A stretch of 8,850 bases of DNA from an uncultured Clostridia bacterium (GCA_946184215.1 CAMHER010000069.1:1-8850); one strand, 5' to 3'; numbered from the stretch's first letter, positions 1 through 7,116 are shown. A program made the numbers and translations. The notes: generated by a model from the letters alone, not told the origin.

Positions 1-25
1 CAGCAGGAAGCGGAAGGAATTACAT

Positions 26-2068
26 ATGAACGAGAGCCAATGCACTAGAAAACCCAGAAAGCTTGAACATTGGAAGAAAATAGGGTTTATTATCGGCCTT
101 TATGACCTGCTCGCCGTCAGCGCGTCCTATTTTTTTGCGCTGTTGCTGCGCCATGATTTTCGGTTTTCTCTGATCAACCCGGAATATGTGGAGACCTGGG
201 AGCGTTTTACGCCGATTTACGCGATTGCCTGTCTTGTCGTCTTCATGCTGCTGGGGCTTTATAAGAGTATTTGGCGCTTCGCCGGCCTCAATGAGTTTTA
301 CAGGATACTGATTGCTTCCCTCTCTATGTCGTTGGTGCATGTAGCGGCAACACTTGTGTTTTATATCCGCATGCCGATTTCCTATTATATGATCGGTGCT
401 TTGGTCCAGTTTGTTTTGTTGCTTGCTATTCGTTTTTCGTACAGGATCTATCTTTCTTTTTTCCCCAAAAACGGAAAGAGGAACAAAGACAGGATCATGC
501 TGATCGGCGCCGGATCGGCGGGGCAGATGATTCTGCGCGACATATTGGAAAACCGCGAGGAAGGAAAAGTTGTCTGCATCATCGACGACAACACCAATAA
601 ATGGGGGCGCTATGTTGACGGCGTACGTGTCGTCGGGGGACGGGAATCGATCCTGGAGAGCGTTGAAAAATACCATGTAAATAAGATCTTTATTGCGATC
701 CCCAGTGCTACAATGGCGCAGAGGCGAGATGTTCTGAGCATCTGCAACGAAACGGGATGTGAGATCAAAAACCTTCCCGGCATGTATCAGCTTTTTTCCG
801 GCCAGGTGACGGTCAAAGAACTGAAAGATGTCTCAATCGAAGATCTTCTCGGCCGAGACCCGATCAAACCGGACATGGATGAGGTGTTCCGGTTTATTAA
901 CGGGAAAACCGTTATGGTTACGGGAGGCGGCGGCAGTATTGGCTCGGAGCTTTGCCGCCAGATTGCCGGCCACAGTCCCCGCAGACTGATAATTTTTGAT
1001 GTTTACGAAAACAACGCCTACGACATCCAGCTTGAACTGCGCGAAGAGCATCCGGAACTTGATCTTGTTGTTTTGATCGGTTCTGTGCGCGACAGCCGGA
1101 GAATGTATCAGGTCTTTGACGATTACCGGCCCGACATTGTCTACCATGCAGCCGCCCACAAGCATGTGCCGCTGATGGAGGACAGCCCCTGCGAGGCAAT
1201 CAAGAATAACGCTATCGGTACCTATAAAACGGCGTATGCTGCGATGATGCACGGCTGTCAGCGCTTCGTGCTGATCAGCACGGACAAGGCTGTGAACCCG
1301 ACCAATATCATGGGCGCCAGCAAGCGCCTGTGCGAGATGATCATTCAGAGCTTTGACGCAAAAATCAAGGCGGGCAAGGCCAGCGAGATCCCGCAGATCT
1401 ATATGCACCGGGGACTGGAGTATGCCGACAAGAAGGGTGACGGTGAGATATTCCGGAACATCAAAACCGAGTTTGTAGCCGTTCGCTTTGGAAATGTTTT
1501 AGGCTCGAACGGTTCGGTGGTCCCCATTTTCAAGCGTCAGATCGAAAAGGGCGGGCCTGTCACGGTCACGCATCCGGATATCATTCGCTATTTTATGACA
1601 GTACCGGAGGCAGTCAGCCTTGTCATGCTCGCAGGAACCTATGCAAAAGGCGGGGAGATTTTTGTCCTCGACATGGGCAGCCCCGTTAAGATCGACACGC
1701 TCGCCAGAAACCTGATCCGGCTTTCCGGACTGAAGCCGGATGTGGATATCAAAATCGAATACACGGGCCTTCGCCCCGGCGAAAAGCTGTATGAAGAAAA
1801 ACTGATGGCAGAGGAAGGTCTCAAAACGACAGAAAACAAACTGATCCATATCGGCTGCCCGATCCCCTTTGACACGGACCGCTTTCTTGTGGAGCTGGGC
1901 GAACTGATTGAGGTCGCCTATCGCAACGACAAGCAGATCAGAACGGCTGTTGAAAAGATCGTTCCGACTTATCACCCGACCTATAACGGCCAGCGAATCC
2001 TTCCGGACCCTGTCGTAGAAGAACAAAAGCCGGCACAAGAGGAAAAGGCAGCGGCATTGGCAAGATGA
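26..2068 (+). CDS. Membrane-anchored nucleotide-sugar 4,6-dehydratase (CapD/PglF/WbpM family polysaccharide biosynthesis protein)
   Basis: Family members convert UDP-GlcNAc or a similar UDP-sugar to a 4-keto-6-deoxy sugar at the inner face of the membrane, for capsule, O-antigen or protein glycans. Four hydrophobic segments lie at about residues 20-41, 61-81, 91-114 and 118-145. A first Rossmann-like domain follows (LIGAGSAGQ, 159-167), then the catalytic SDR domain with the NAD(P) glycine loop TGGGGSIG (299-306), the HAAAHKHVP motif (374-382) and STDKAVNPT (418-426). The usual SDR Tyr of YxxxK is Met here (M429, with K433), as in PglF/WbpM-type long dehydratases. RFGNVLGS (487-494) and GLRPGEKLYEE (581-591) are also typical. 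About 36 extra residues (444-479) separate the MxxxK helix from RFGNVLGS. The ATG has GGAAGG 5-10 bases upstream. The length, about 600-680 residues, is normal for the family. The 3' end has a low-complexity Glu/Ala/Lys tail. The exact sugar substrate cannot be read from sequence. Confidence 0.95.
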   Translation: MNESQCTRKPRKLEHWKKIGFIIGLYDLLAVSASYFFALLLRHDFRFSLINPEYVETWERFTPIYAIACLVVFMLLGLYKSIWRFAGLNEFYRILIASLSMSLVHVAATLVFYIRMPISYYMIGALVQFVLLLAIRFSYRIYLSFFPKNGKRNKDRIMLIGAGSAGQMILRDILENREEGKVVCIIDDNTNKWGRYVDGVRVVGGRESILESVEKYHVNKIFIAIPSATMAQRRDVLSICNETGCEIKNLPGMYQLFSGQVTVKELKDVSIEDLLGRDPIKPDMDEVFRFINGKTVMVTGGGGSIGSELCRQIAGHSPRRLIIFDVYENNAYDIQLELREEHPELDLVVLIGSVRDSRRMYQVFDDYRPDIVYHAAAHKHVPLMEDSPCEAIKNNAIGTYKTAYAAMMHGCQRFVLISTDKAVNPTNIMGASKRLCEMIIQSFDAKIKAGKASEIPQIYMHRGLEYADKKGDGEIFRNIKTEFVAVRFGNVLGSNGSVVPIFKRQIEKGGPVTVTHPDIIRYFMTVPEAVSLVMLAGTYAKGGEIFVLDMGSPVKIDTLARNLIRLSGLKPDVDIKIEYTGLRPGEKLYEEKLMAEEGLKTTENKLIHIGCPIPFDTDRFLVELGELIEVAYRNDKQIRTAVEKIVPTYHPTYNGQRILPDPVVEEQKPAQEEKAAALAR

Positions 2069-2157
2069 CGACACGCCGATGTTTTGCGTGCTATCCTCCT
2101 GCTGTCGATTTAGCACTGAAGGAATCGGAAAATACGCATACAAACAAATTGTGATTC

Positions 2158-2203
2158 AGCCCTGCTCGAAAATGAGAGTTTTGTCTCATTTCCGAGCAGG
2201 GCT
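2158..2203. terminator. Long hairpin between convergent genes, probable bidirectional terminator
   Basis: The arms 2158-2177 and 2184-2203 pair over 20 bp with a single G-T wobble around a six-base loop (GTTTTG). The hairpin lies about 90 bases after the dehydratase stop and between two converging genes, where a shared terminator is expected. The tail on the plus strand (CTTGCTTAGT) is only moderately T-rich, and on the minus strand there is no clean T run. It could therefore also be an mRNA-stabilising structure. Confidence 0.6.
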
Positions 2204-2245
2204 CTTGCTTAGTATTCAACCTGATTTCAAAGTGTCGTCCTTATG

Positions 2246-2269
2246 CCTGATAAAGAGCTTTTTATCAGG
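2246..2269 (-). terminator. Hairpin just after the deacetylase stop
   Basis: A perfect 9-bp inverted repeat (CCTGATAAA / TTTATCAGG) with a six-base loop begins six bases beyond the stop codon of the minus-strand deacetylase gene. Its position suggests a terminator or 3'-end stabiliser for that transcript. No T tract follows on the minus strand, so intrinsic termination is uncertain. The shorter palindrome CTGATCAG (2272-2279) overlaps the stop codon. Confidence 0.4.
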
Positions 2270-2275
2270 ATCTGA

Positions 2276-3055
2276 TCAGCTTGCGAGAGGGATCTGCTTG
2301 CCCGCGTGATCGATGCTTGTCGGGCCATCCAAAAGAAGCTCAGATACGGGGACGATTGTATAGCCCTTACTTTGCAGCCATTCAAGAATACGGGGAAGCG
2401 CTTCGGGCGTATGCTCGGCGGCATTATGAAACAGCACGATGCTTCCGCTCTCCACACGCTTGATGACGCGCTCATAGATTTCATCCGCGCTGATGCCCTT
2501 CCAGTCCAGGCTGTCTACGGACCACTGGATCGCGGTCATCCCCTGGCTGCTGACAGTTTGAATGACATGGTCGTCGTACTCCCCATAGGGACAGCGGATA
2601 AGCGTTGGCTCGATCCCGGTGCTGGCCGCGATCTTGCGATTTGCCTCCTGAAGGTCAGCGGCGATTTCGTTGGCACTCATCATGGAAAAGTGGTCATGAT
2701 GAGAAGAATGGCTCATGACTTCATGTCCTGCCTCATGAAGGGCTTTGACCGAATCGGGATACTTTTCGGCCCAGTCGCCTACGACAAAAAAAGTCGTATG
2801 GATACCATAGCTTGAAAGAATATTGATAAGTGTTCCGGTATCCTCATTTCCCCAGGCTGCGTCGAAGCTGATGGCAATTTTCTTGTCATCACGTTCCACA
2901 CAGTAGATCGGCAGCTGGCGCTGTGTCGCCGAAGCTCCTATAATGGTTGGGCTGTTTACCGTCCAGAGAATCAGGACAGCTGCTGCCGCAGTTCCGAGAA
3001 TAGAGAGCAGCTTTCTCCTTTCACGAATCAAGAAACGAATATTTGCCAATGTCAT
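2276..3055 (-). CDS. PdaB-like polysaccharide deacetylase (NodB domain), membrane-anchored
   Basis: Carbohydrate esterase family 4 enzymes remove N-acetyl groups from peptidoglycan or related polymers outside the membrane. Numbered from the ATG at 3055 (259 aa), a basic N-terminus (RERRK) precedes one hydrophobic anchor at about residues 16-33, with no clear cleavage site. The NodB domain then follows. Motif 1 is SFDAAWG with catalytic-base D65. Motif 2 is HSSHH with metal ligands H116 and H120. Motif 3 is RCPYGEY (R154), motif 4 is WSVDSLDW (D181), and motif 5 is LFH (H210). The second Asp of the classical TFDD metal motif is Ala, as I recall is common in the PdaB sporulation branch, so activity may differ from PdaA/PgdA enzymes. 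A GAGG four bases upstream favours the 3055 start. An in-frame ATG at 3073 would add six residues but has no visible ribosome binding site. The gene is transcribed divergently from the signalling operon. A role in spore cortex or wall remodelling is inferred from family resemblance only. Confidence 0.9.
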   Translation of the reverse strand: MTLANIRFLIRERRKLLSILGTAAAAVLILWTVNSPTIIGASATQRQLPIYCVERDDKKIAISFDAAWGNEDTGTLINILSSYGIHTTFFVVGDWAEKYPDSVKALHEAGHEVMSHSSHHDHFSMMSANEIAADLQEANRKIAASTGIEPTLIRCPYGEYDDHVIQTVSSQGMTAIQWSVDSLDWKGISADEIYERVIKRVESGSIVLFHNAAEHTPEALPRILEWLQSKGYTIVPVSELLLDGPTSIDHAGKQIPLAS

Positions 3056-3143
3056 CACCCCTCTCTTCAGCATATGTGATGCAGAGATAGCTTAGAAGGA
3101 GATCATGTGTCTGCCGAAATGCACAGGCGGCATAAAGAAAAAA

Positions 3144-3152
3144 ACTATACCA
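3144..3152 (-). promoter_or_regulatory. Possible extended -10 promoter element for the deacetylase gene
   Basis: Read on the minus strand this is TGGTATAGT, that is TG-N-TATAGT, an extended -10 for the vegetative sigma factor, about 90 bases before the deacetylase start. No convincing -35 box lies 16-18 bases upstream. A sporulation sigma-factor promoter was looked for without a clear match. Confidence 0.3.
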
Positions 3153-3170
3153 TTTCAGAAAGAAATACGA

Positions 3171-3176
3171 TATAAT
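3171..3176 (+). promoter_or_regulatory. Candidate sigma-A -10 box (TATAAT) for the signalling operon
   Basis: A perfect TATAAT sits in AT-rich sequence (about 3134-3182). A weak -35 match (ATACCA, 3 of 6 to TTGACA) lies 18 bases upstream at 3147-3152. Transcription from here would start near 3183 and give a leader of nearly 200 nt before the first ATG at 3381. The weak -35 suggests help from an activator, or a different promoter. Confidence 0.45.
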
Positions 3177-3380
3177 ACAAAGACAGACAACGAATTCGGC
3201 AAAAAGTGCTCTTCGTACAGTTCTATCTCACAGAAGCGGCGGGCCTGCCGCGGCTCCCAAACGCCCACTGGCAGCTTTGGGCATGTTCCAAGGTTCACGG
3301 TTTTTCCACAGAGGCTGATCGTTTCCGCTCGGGTCGATACTGTACTGCACAGAAAAAACATTTTATCAAGAGGGATGACT

Positions 3381-4019
3381 ATGAAATCCGATATCATCAT
3401 GTTAACCAACGAAGGAACCGGTATAAGAGAATCCATCGAACAAGCGGTGTCGTCAGCCGCCTATCGGGGACTGAACAACAAGGAAACGCTTCGCCTTCGG
3501 CTGCTTTCGGAGGAAATGCTTGGTATGCTCAGAGAAATCGCGGGCAAAACTGAAGCTAGATTCTGGGTGGAATCTGAGGGGAAAAAGTTTCAATTACACA
3601 TGCTTGCCTGTCCGCAGATAACGGAGCCTATGCGAAAGGAGCTTCTTTTGGTCTCTTCAAGCGGGAAGAATGCTGCCGCTGTTGGCGTAATGGGAAAACT
3701 TCGCGATATCTTTGAACGGGCCTTTGACGCCTCTGAGATCGGAGATCAGAACAGCTATTACATGCAGGGACTGCTTCTTTCGGCAAGCGCGGAAGGCATT
3801 GATCCGCTGGTTTATTCTGCCAATGCGAATATGGTGACATGGTCGATGCAGAAGTTCAAATCCACGGTAAAAGAGGAAAAAGAAACGAGCGAAGAGGCCC
3901 TTGAGGAATGGGACGAGCTGGAAAAATCCATCATTGCCAATTTGGCCGATGAAGTCAGAATAGCTATCCGCGGCAACAAAGTGGAAATGACGGTGTATAA
4001 AGACTTTGGCGGGAAATAA
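3381..4019 (+). CDS. Unknown protein, possible degenerate GHKL/RsbW-like ATPase, first gene of a partner-switching operon
   Basis: I do not recognise a named family with confidence. The 212-residue product is soluble, with no signal peptide or membrane segment. Residues 35-55 (ETLRLRLLSEEMLGMLREIAG) form a helix resembling the N-box helix of RsbW-type kinases, which is E-x3-N. Here E44 is followed by Gly (G48) in place of Asn, and no clear DxGxG or G-rich ATP lid follows, so ATP binding looks doubtful. Residues 58-76 look like the paired beta strands that follow an N-box. The region 165-190 is acidic and probably helical (KEEKETSEEALEEWDELEKS). The protein ends in beta-like segments (VRIAIR, KVEMTVYKDF). 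The ATG at 3381 has AAGAGGGA five bases upstream. An alternative ATG at 3375 would add two residues. It is followed after 67 bases by the STAS gene, which supports a role as partner or modulator of that protein. This role is inference. Confidence 0.8.
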   Translation: MKSDIIMLTNEGTGIRESIEQAVSSAAYRGLNNKETLRLRLLSEEMLGMLREIAGKTEARFWVESEGKKFQLHMLACPQITEPMRKELLLVSSSGKNAAAVGVMGKLRDIFERAFDASEIGDQNSYYMQGLLLSASAEGIDPLVYSANANMVTWSMQKFKSTVKEEKETSEEALEEWDELEKSIIANLADEVRIAIRGNKVEMTVYKDFGGK

Positions 4020-4086
4020 ACCGCGCAAAAGGAATCCGATACGGTGAACGATAAAAGTCAAAACTTAATTTAGGAGGATACATATC

Positions 4087-4386
4087 ATGCTTAACATTGA
4101 GAAGAAGAAAGAAGGATCCAAACTGGAGCTGGTTCTGGCCGGCCGGCTGGATACGACCACCGCTCCGGAACTGGAGAAGGAACTGAAGGCTTCTCTTGAC
4201 GGCGTTGACGAGCTTGTTTTTGACATGGCTTCTTTGGAGTACATTTCTTCCGCAGGACTTCGCGTGCTGCTTTCTGCGCAGAAAATCATGAATAAGCAGG
4301 GGACGATGAAGGTCCTGCACGTGAACGAGACGATCATGGAGATCTTTGAGGTAACAGGCTTTTCGGATATCCTTGTGATCGAATGA
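4087..4386 (+). CDS. STAS-domain anti-sigma-factor antagonist (SpoIIAA/RsbV-like)
   Basis: This small cytosolic switch protein is, in family terms, phosphorylated by an RsbW-like kinase and reactivated by a PP2C phosphatase. Unphosphorylated, it binds the anti-sigma factor or another partner. The 99 residues are a single STAS domain, the normal length. It has an N-terminal beta sheet with LAGRLDTTTAPELE (17-30), matching the L-x-G-x-L/I-D signature, then LVFDMASLEYISSAGLRVLL (43-62). By alignment with SpoIIAA FMDSSGLG, Ser55 is the phosphoacceptor. The Asp before it is Ser54 and the residue after is Ala56. A strong AGGAGG lies nine bases before the ATG. The stop codon overlaps the next start as ATGA (4383-4386), so it is probably translationally coupled to the phosphatase/kinase gene, its likely regulator. 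Confidence 0.95.
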   Translation: MLNIEKKKEGSKLELVLAGRLDTTTAPELEKELKASLDGVDELVFDMASLEYISSAGLRVLLSAQKIMNKQGTMKVLHVNETIMEIFEVTGFSDILVIE

Positions 4387-6965
4387 AAATTATACGAGGG
4401 ATCAAGCTCGGCGGTCTTCAGCAGAAAATCTTTAATCTGATGCTGGTTTTCATTGTTGCTTTGATTGGCGTCTATGCTGCGGTATCTGTTTACCAGCAAA
4501 AGAATCTTTCGGCAGTCGTGGAAGAAGCCAATTATGAGCAGCAATCGTCCATCACAACGGTATCGGAAGAGACAATGAAAGCTGTGCTGGATACATCCAT
4601 GTCGCGTACAACAGCGCTTCAGGCTTATATTGCGAACGATCTCTTTGCCGATGTACAGGCGGATGTGCTGACGCTGCAGGCTTTCGCGGAAGAATTGTTT
4701 GAACATTCGGAATTTTTTCCCGCGCATCCGTTCTTCGAACCGGATGCCGCCAAGGACGGTATTGCGTCTGTGCAGATGCAGCATGAGGCGGATGTAGACC
4801 CGGAAAGATCTGAAACACTGGGGCTTGTTGCCAATATGAGCGAGATCATGCTGGCCATGTTTGAAAGCTCTGACAAGCTCAGCTCCTGCTTTGTGGCGAC
4901 TGCGGACGGCTGCATCCTGTATGTGGACGACCGCTCCGGCAGCTATTTTACAGAGAGCGGCGAAGTCGTTTCCTTCGAGGTCCGGCACAGACCATGGTTT
5001 ATCCGTGCTGCGGAAGAGAAAAAACTGATCTTCACAGGCGTTGAGCTGGATGCTTTTACGGATATTCCTGGGGTCGTCTGTGCTGCGCCCGTCTACCATG
5101 AGGGAAAGCTTGTTGCGGTAGTCGGAGCCGATATTTTCCTCACAGCTATCAGCGATTATGTCAGAGAAACGGCCTCGGAGGGCGGATTTCTCTGTGTGGT
5201 GAACGATAAAGGACAGGTCCTTTTTTCTCCGGAACAGGACGGCCTGTTCAAGGCAGAGCCCTCCGGCAATGCGCCTGATTTGCGTAAGAGCGACAATGCA
5301 GAGCTTGCGGCATTCATCTCGCAGGCGCTTAAAGAGCGTACCGGACTGAAACTGATCGAGATTGACGGAAAAGAGTATTATCTGATCGGCGCGCCCATGG
5401 AGACACTGGGCTGGACAGTATTGACTGTCGTGGAGAAAGAGCTCACACATCAGCCGACAGACACCATGCTGGCACGGTATGACGAGATCAACGCTGTGGC
5501 TATGGCAAATTTCGAGGAGGGTTCCAGACACTCCGTGCAGACCGTTCTTGTGCTGACGGTGATTGTAGTCGTGCTTGCCATTGTTGGCGCGCTTTTTCTG
5601 GCGGGCCGCGTAGTCAAGCCTCTGGAACATATGACAAAGCGTATCAATTCTCTGAGCGGGAACAATCAGAGCTTTGAGATGGAGGATAGCTATCGCACGG
5701 GCGATGAGATCGAGATCCTGGCGGAGTCTTTTGCGACTCTTTCCAAACGTACGCGCAATTATATTGCGCAGATCACACAGATCACGGCGGAAAAAGAACG
5801 CATCGGCACGGAATTGGCGCTGGCGACCAGAATCCAGGCAGATATGCTTCCCAATATTTTCCCGGCTTTTCCGGAACGCCCCGAGTTTGATATCTATGCA
5901 ACGATGACGCCGGCCAAGGAAGTCGGCGGGGATTTCTATGATTTTTTCCTGATTGATGAGACACATCTCGGAATTGTGATTGCCGATGTTTCCGGTAAAG
6001 GCGTGCCCGCGGCGCTCTTTATGATGATCTCCAAAATTCTGGTACAGAACAGCGTTTTGACCGGCCTCAGCCCTGCTGAGGCCCTGAGGACTGTCAACAA
6101 CCAGATCTGCTCAAATAACCGGGAGGAAATGTTTGTTACGGTCTGGCTCGGCATTCTGGATACCGAAACGGGAAAGATTACGGCGGCAAACGCCGGACAC
6201 GAGTACCCTGTTATGCTGAAAGCCGGCGAGCAGTTTGAACTGGTCAAGGACAAGCACGGCTTCGTTATCGGCGGCATGGACGGAATTGAATACAGGGAAT
6301 ACGAACTGACGCTCACACCGGGTTCAAAGCTTTTCCTCTACACAGACGGTGTTCCTGAGGCGATAAATGCGAGCAATGAGATGTTTGGAACGGAGAGAAT
6401 GCTCACTGCGCTGAACAGCGAACCTTCCGCCACCCCGGAGACTATTCTGAAAAACGTCAGAGAAGCTGTGGACCGCTTTTCAATGGACGCAGAGCAGTTT
6501 GACGATATGACAATGCTTTGCGTGGAATACAAAGGAGCTGAAAACATGTGCAAATGCAGCAAAGAGCTTGTGGTTCCGGCTGAGATCGAAAAGCTTCCCG
6601 AGGTCCTCGCCTTCATCGAAAGCCAGTTGGATGAGATGGAATGCCCCGTGAAGGCACAGATGCAGATCTCTGTTGCGTCTGAAGAGGTCTTTGTCAACAT
6701 TGCAAACTATGCCTATAAGCCCGGTTCGGGGACGGCAGCGGTACACGTGATGCATACCACGGATCCCGCTATGGCGGCCATTACCTTTATCGACAGCGGC
6801 ACGCCGTTCAATCCGCTGGAGAAGGATGACCCGGATATCTCCCTTTCCGCGGAAGAGAGGGAAATCGGCGGGCTTGGTATTTATATGACAAAAAAGACCA
6901 TGGACGACGTTAGCTATGAATATAAAGACGGGCAAAACCGACTGACCATTATCAAACGGTTTTAG
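4383..6965 (+). CDS. Receptor phosphatase: dCache-like sensor, HAMP, PP2C/SpoIIE phosphatase and C-terminal RsbW-like ATPase
   Basis: This membrane receptor probably sets the phosphorylation state of the STAS protein. Transmembrane helices lie at about residues 16-37 and 385-408. Between them is a roughly 350-residue extracytoplasmic double-Cache-like region with RPWF (203-206), PGVVCAAPV (229-237) and VVGAD (246-250). A HAMP domain (about 405-460) and a short coiled coil leading to the phosphatase (460-490, ending in ATRIQADMLP) follow. The PP2C domain (about 500-717) keeps its metal-binding acids: EVGGDFYD (D517, D520), ADVSGKG (D535), YTDGVPEA (D655) and FDDMTML (D707, D708). Residues 722-860 form a GHKL ATPase domain. 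Its N-box is SEEVFVNIANYAY (E768, N772), its G1 box FIDSG (D804, G806) and its G2 region GGLGIYMTKK (829-838), all intact. Phosphatase and putative Ser kinase in one chain is a less usual arrangement than separate RsbU/RsbW proteins. The start overlaps the STAS stop. GGATAT occurs a few bases upstream but no strong ribosome binding site, consistent with coupling. Confidence 0.93.
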   Translation: MKIIRGIKLGGLQQKIFNLMLVFIVALIGVYAAVSVYQQKNLSAVVEEANYEQQSSITTVSEETMKAVLDTSMSRTTALQAYIANDLFADVQADVLTLQAFAEELFEHSEFFPAHPFFEPDAAKDGIASVQMQHEADVDPERSETLGLVANMSEIMLAMFESSDKLSSCFVATADGCILYVDDRSGSYFTESGEVVSFEVRHRPWFIRAAEEKKLIFTGVELDAFTDIPGVVCAAPVYHEGKLVAVVGADIFLTAISDYVRETASEGGFLCVVNDKGQVLFSPEQDGLFKAEPSGNAPDLRKSDNAELAAFISQALKERTGLKLIEIDGKEYYLIGAPMETLGWTVLTVVEKELTHQPTDTMLARYDEINAVAMANFEEGSRHSVQTVLVLTVIVVVLAIVGALFLAGRVVKPLEHMTKRINSLSGNNQSFEMEDSYRTGDEIEILAESFATLSKRTRNYIAQITQITAEKERIGTELALATRIQADMLPNIFPAFPERPEFDIYATMTPAKEVGGDFYDFFLIDETHLGIVIADVSGKGVPAALFMMISKILVQNSVLTGLSPAEALRTVNNQICSNNREEMFVTVWLGILDTETGKITAANAGHEYPVMLKAGEQFELVKDKHGFVIGGMDGIEYREYELTLTPGSKLFLYTDGVPEAINASNEMFGTERMLTALNSEPSATPETILKNVREAVDRFSMDAEQFDDMTMLCVEYKGAENMCKCSKELVVPAEIEKLPEVLAFIESQLDEMECPVKAQMQISVASEEVFVNIANYAYKPGSGTAAVHVMHTTDPAMAAITFIDSGTPFNPLEKDDPDISLSAEEREIGGLGIYMTKKTMDDVSYEYKDGQNRLTIIKRF

Positions 6966-7027
6966 GAAAGCTTTGCTCAGTCTCTTTCCAGGAAAACCAA
7001 AGCAACCGGGACACGATTGCCGGAAAC

Positions 7028-7062
7028 AGCGGAAACGGGGAGTGAGAGTCTCCGTTTCCGCT
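7028..7062 (+). terminator. Probable terminator of the signalling operon
   Basis: The arms 7028-7041 and 7049-7062 pair over 14 bp, with one G-T wobble and a seven-base loop, 62 bases after the stop of the receptor gene. The following sequence is only TTGGGC, so the T tract is poor and readthrough into the dipeptidase genes is possible. CCAAAGC at 6997-7003 can pair with GCTTTGG at 7060-7066, which overlaps the last bases of the right arm and would compete slightly with it. Confidence 0.5.
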
Positions 7063-7116
7063 TTGGGCATATACAGCCGCAGACAGAGTGACGAGAGAAA
7101 AAAGAGAGGAAATCTC

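Larger units (their letters stand above)
3056..3380. other. Divergent intergenic region and structured 5' leader
   Basis: This stretch of about 325 bases separates the minus-strand deacetylase from the plus-strand signalling operon. It holds candidate promoters in both directions (3144-3176), then about 200 bases of leader rich in short hairpins. These are GCGGC/GCCGC (3236-3240 with 3247-3251), CCCAAA/TTTGGG (3256-3261 with 3276-3281) and, nested inside the second, GCC/GGC (3263-3265 with 3270-3272). The leader can be read in frame with the downstream gene from an ATG at 3105, but that translation is Ser/Arg/Lys-rich and resembles nothing I recognise. No known riboswitch class is evident. 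Confidence 0.6.

Noticed and set aside
1..48. Possible 3' end of an upstream gene overlapping the dehydratase start
   Set aside because: Frame 1 is open to a TAG at 46-48, and frame 3 ends in an ATGA-type overlap (TGA at 27-29). With under 50 bases visible, neither can be chosen or identified.
833..1408. A 191-codon minus-strand open frame inside the dehydratase gene
   Set aside because: It is entirely antisense to conserved SDR motifs, with no domain or ribosome binding site.
2079..2309. A 76-codon plus-strand open frame after the dehydratase
   Set aside because: It spans the terminator hairpins and the end of the convergent deacetylase gene, has no ribosome binding site and shows no protein-like pattern.
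3105..3380. N-terminal extension of the first operon gene from an ATG at 3105 with AAGGAG three bases upstream
   Set aside because: The 92 extra residues look non-coding, the spacer is short, and the start lies upstream of the best promoter candidate. The ATG at 3381 has a well-spaced ribosome binding site.
4065..5966. A 633-codon open frame on the minus strand opposite the STAS and receptor genes
   Set aside because: Its translation is rich in His, Arg, Cys and Phe, with no recognisable domain. It lies opposite clear, fully conserved domains on the plus strand and is a codon-bias shadow.
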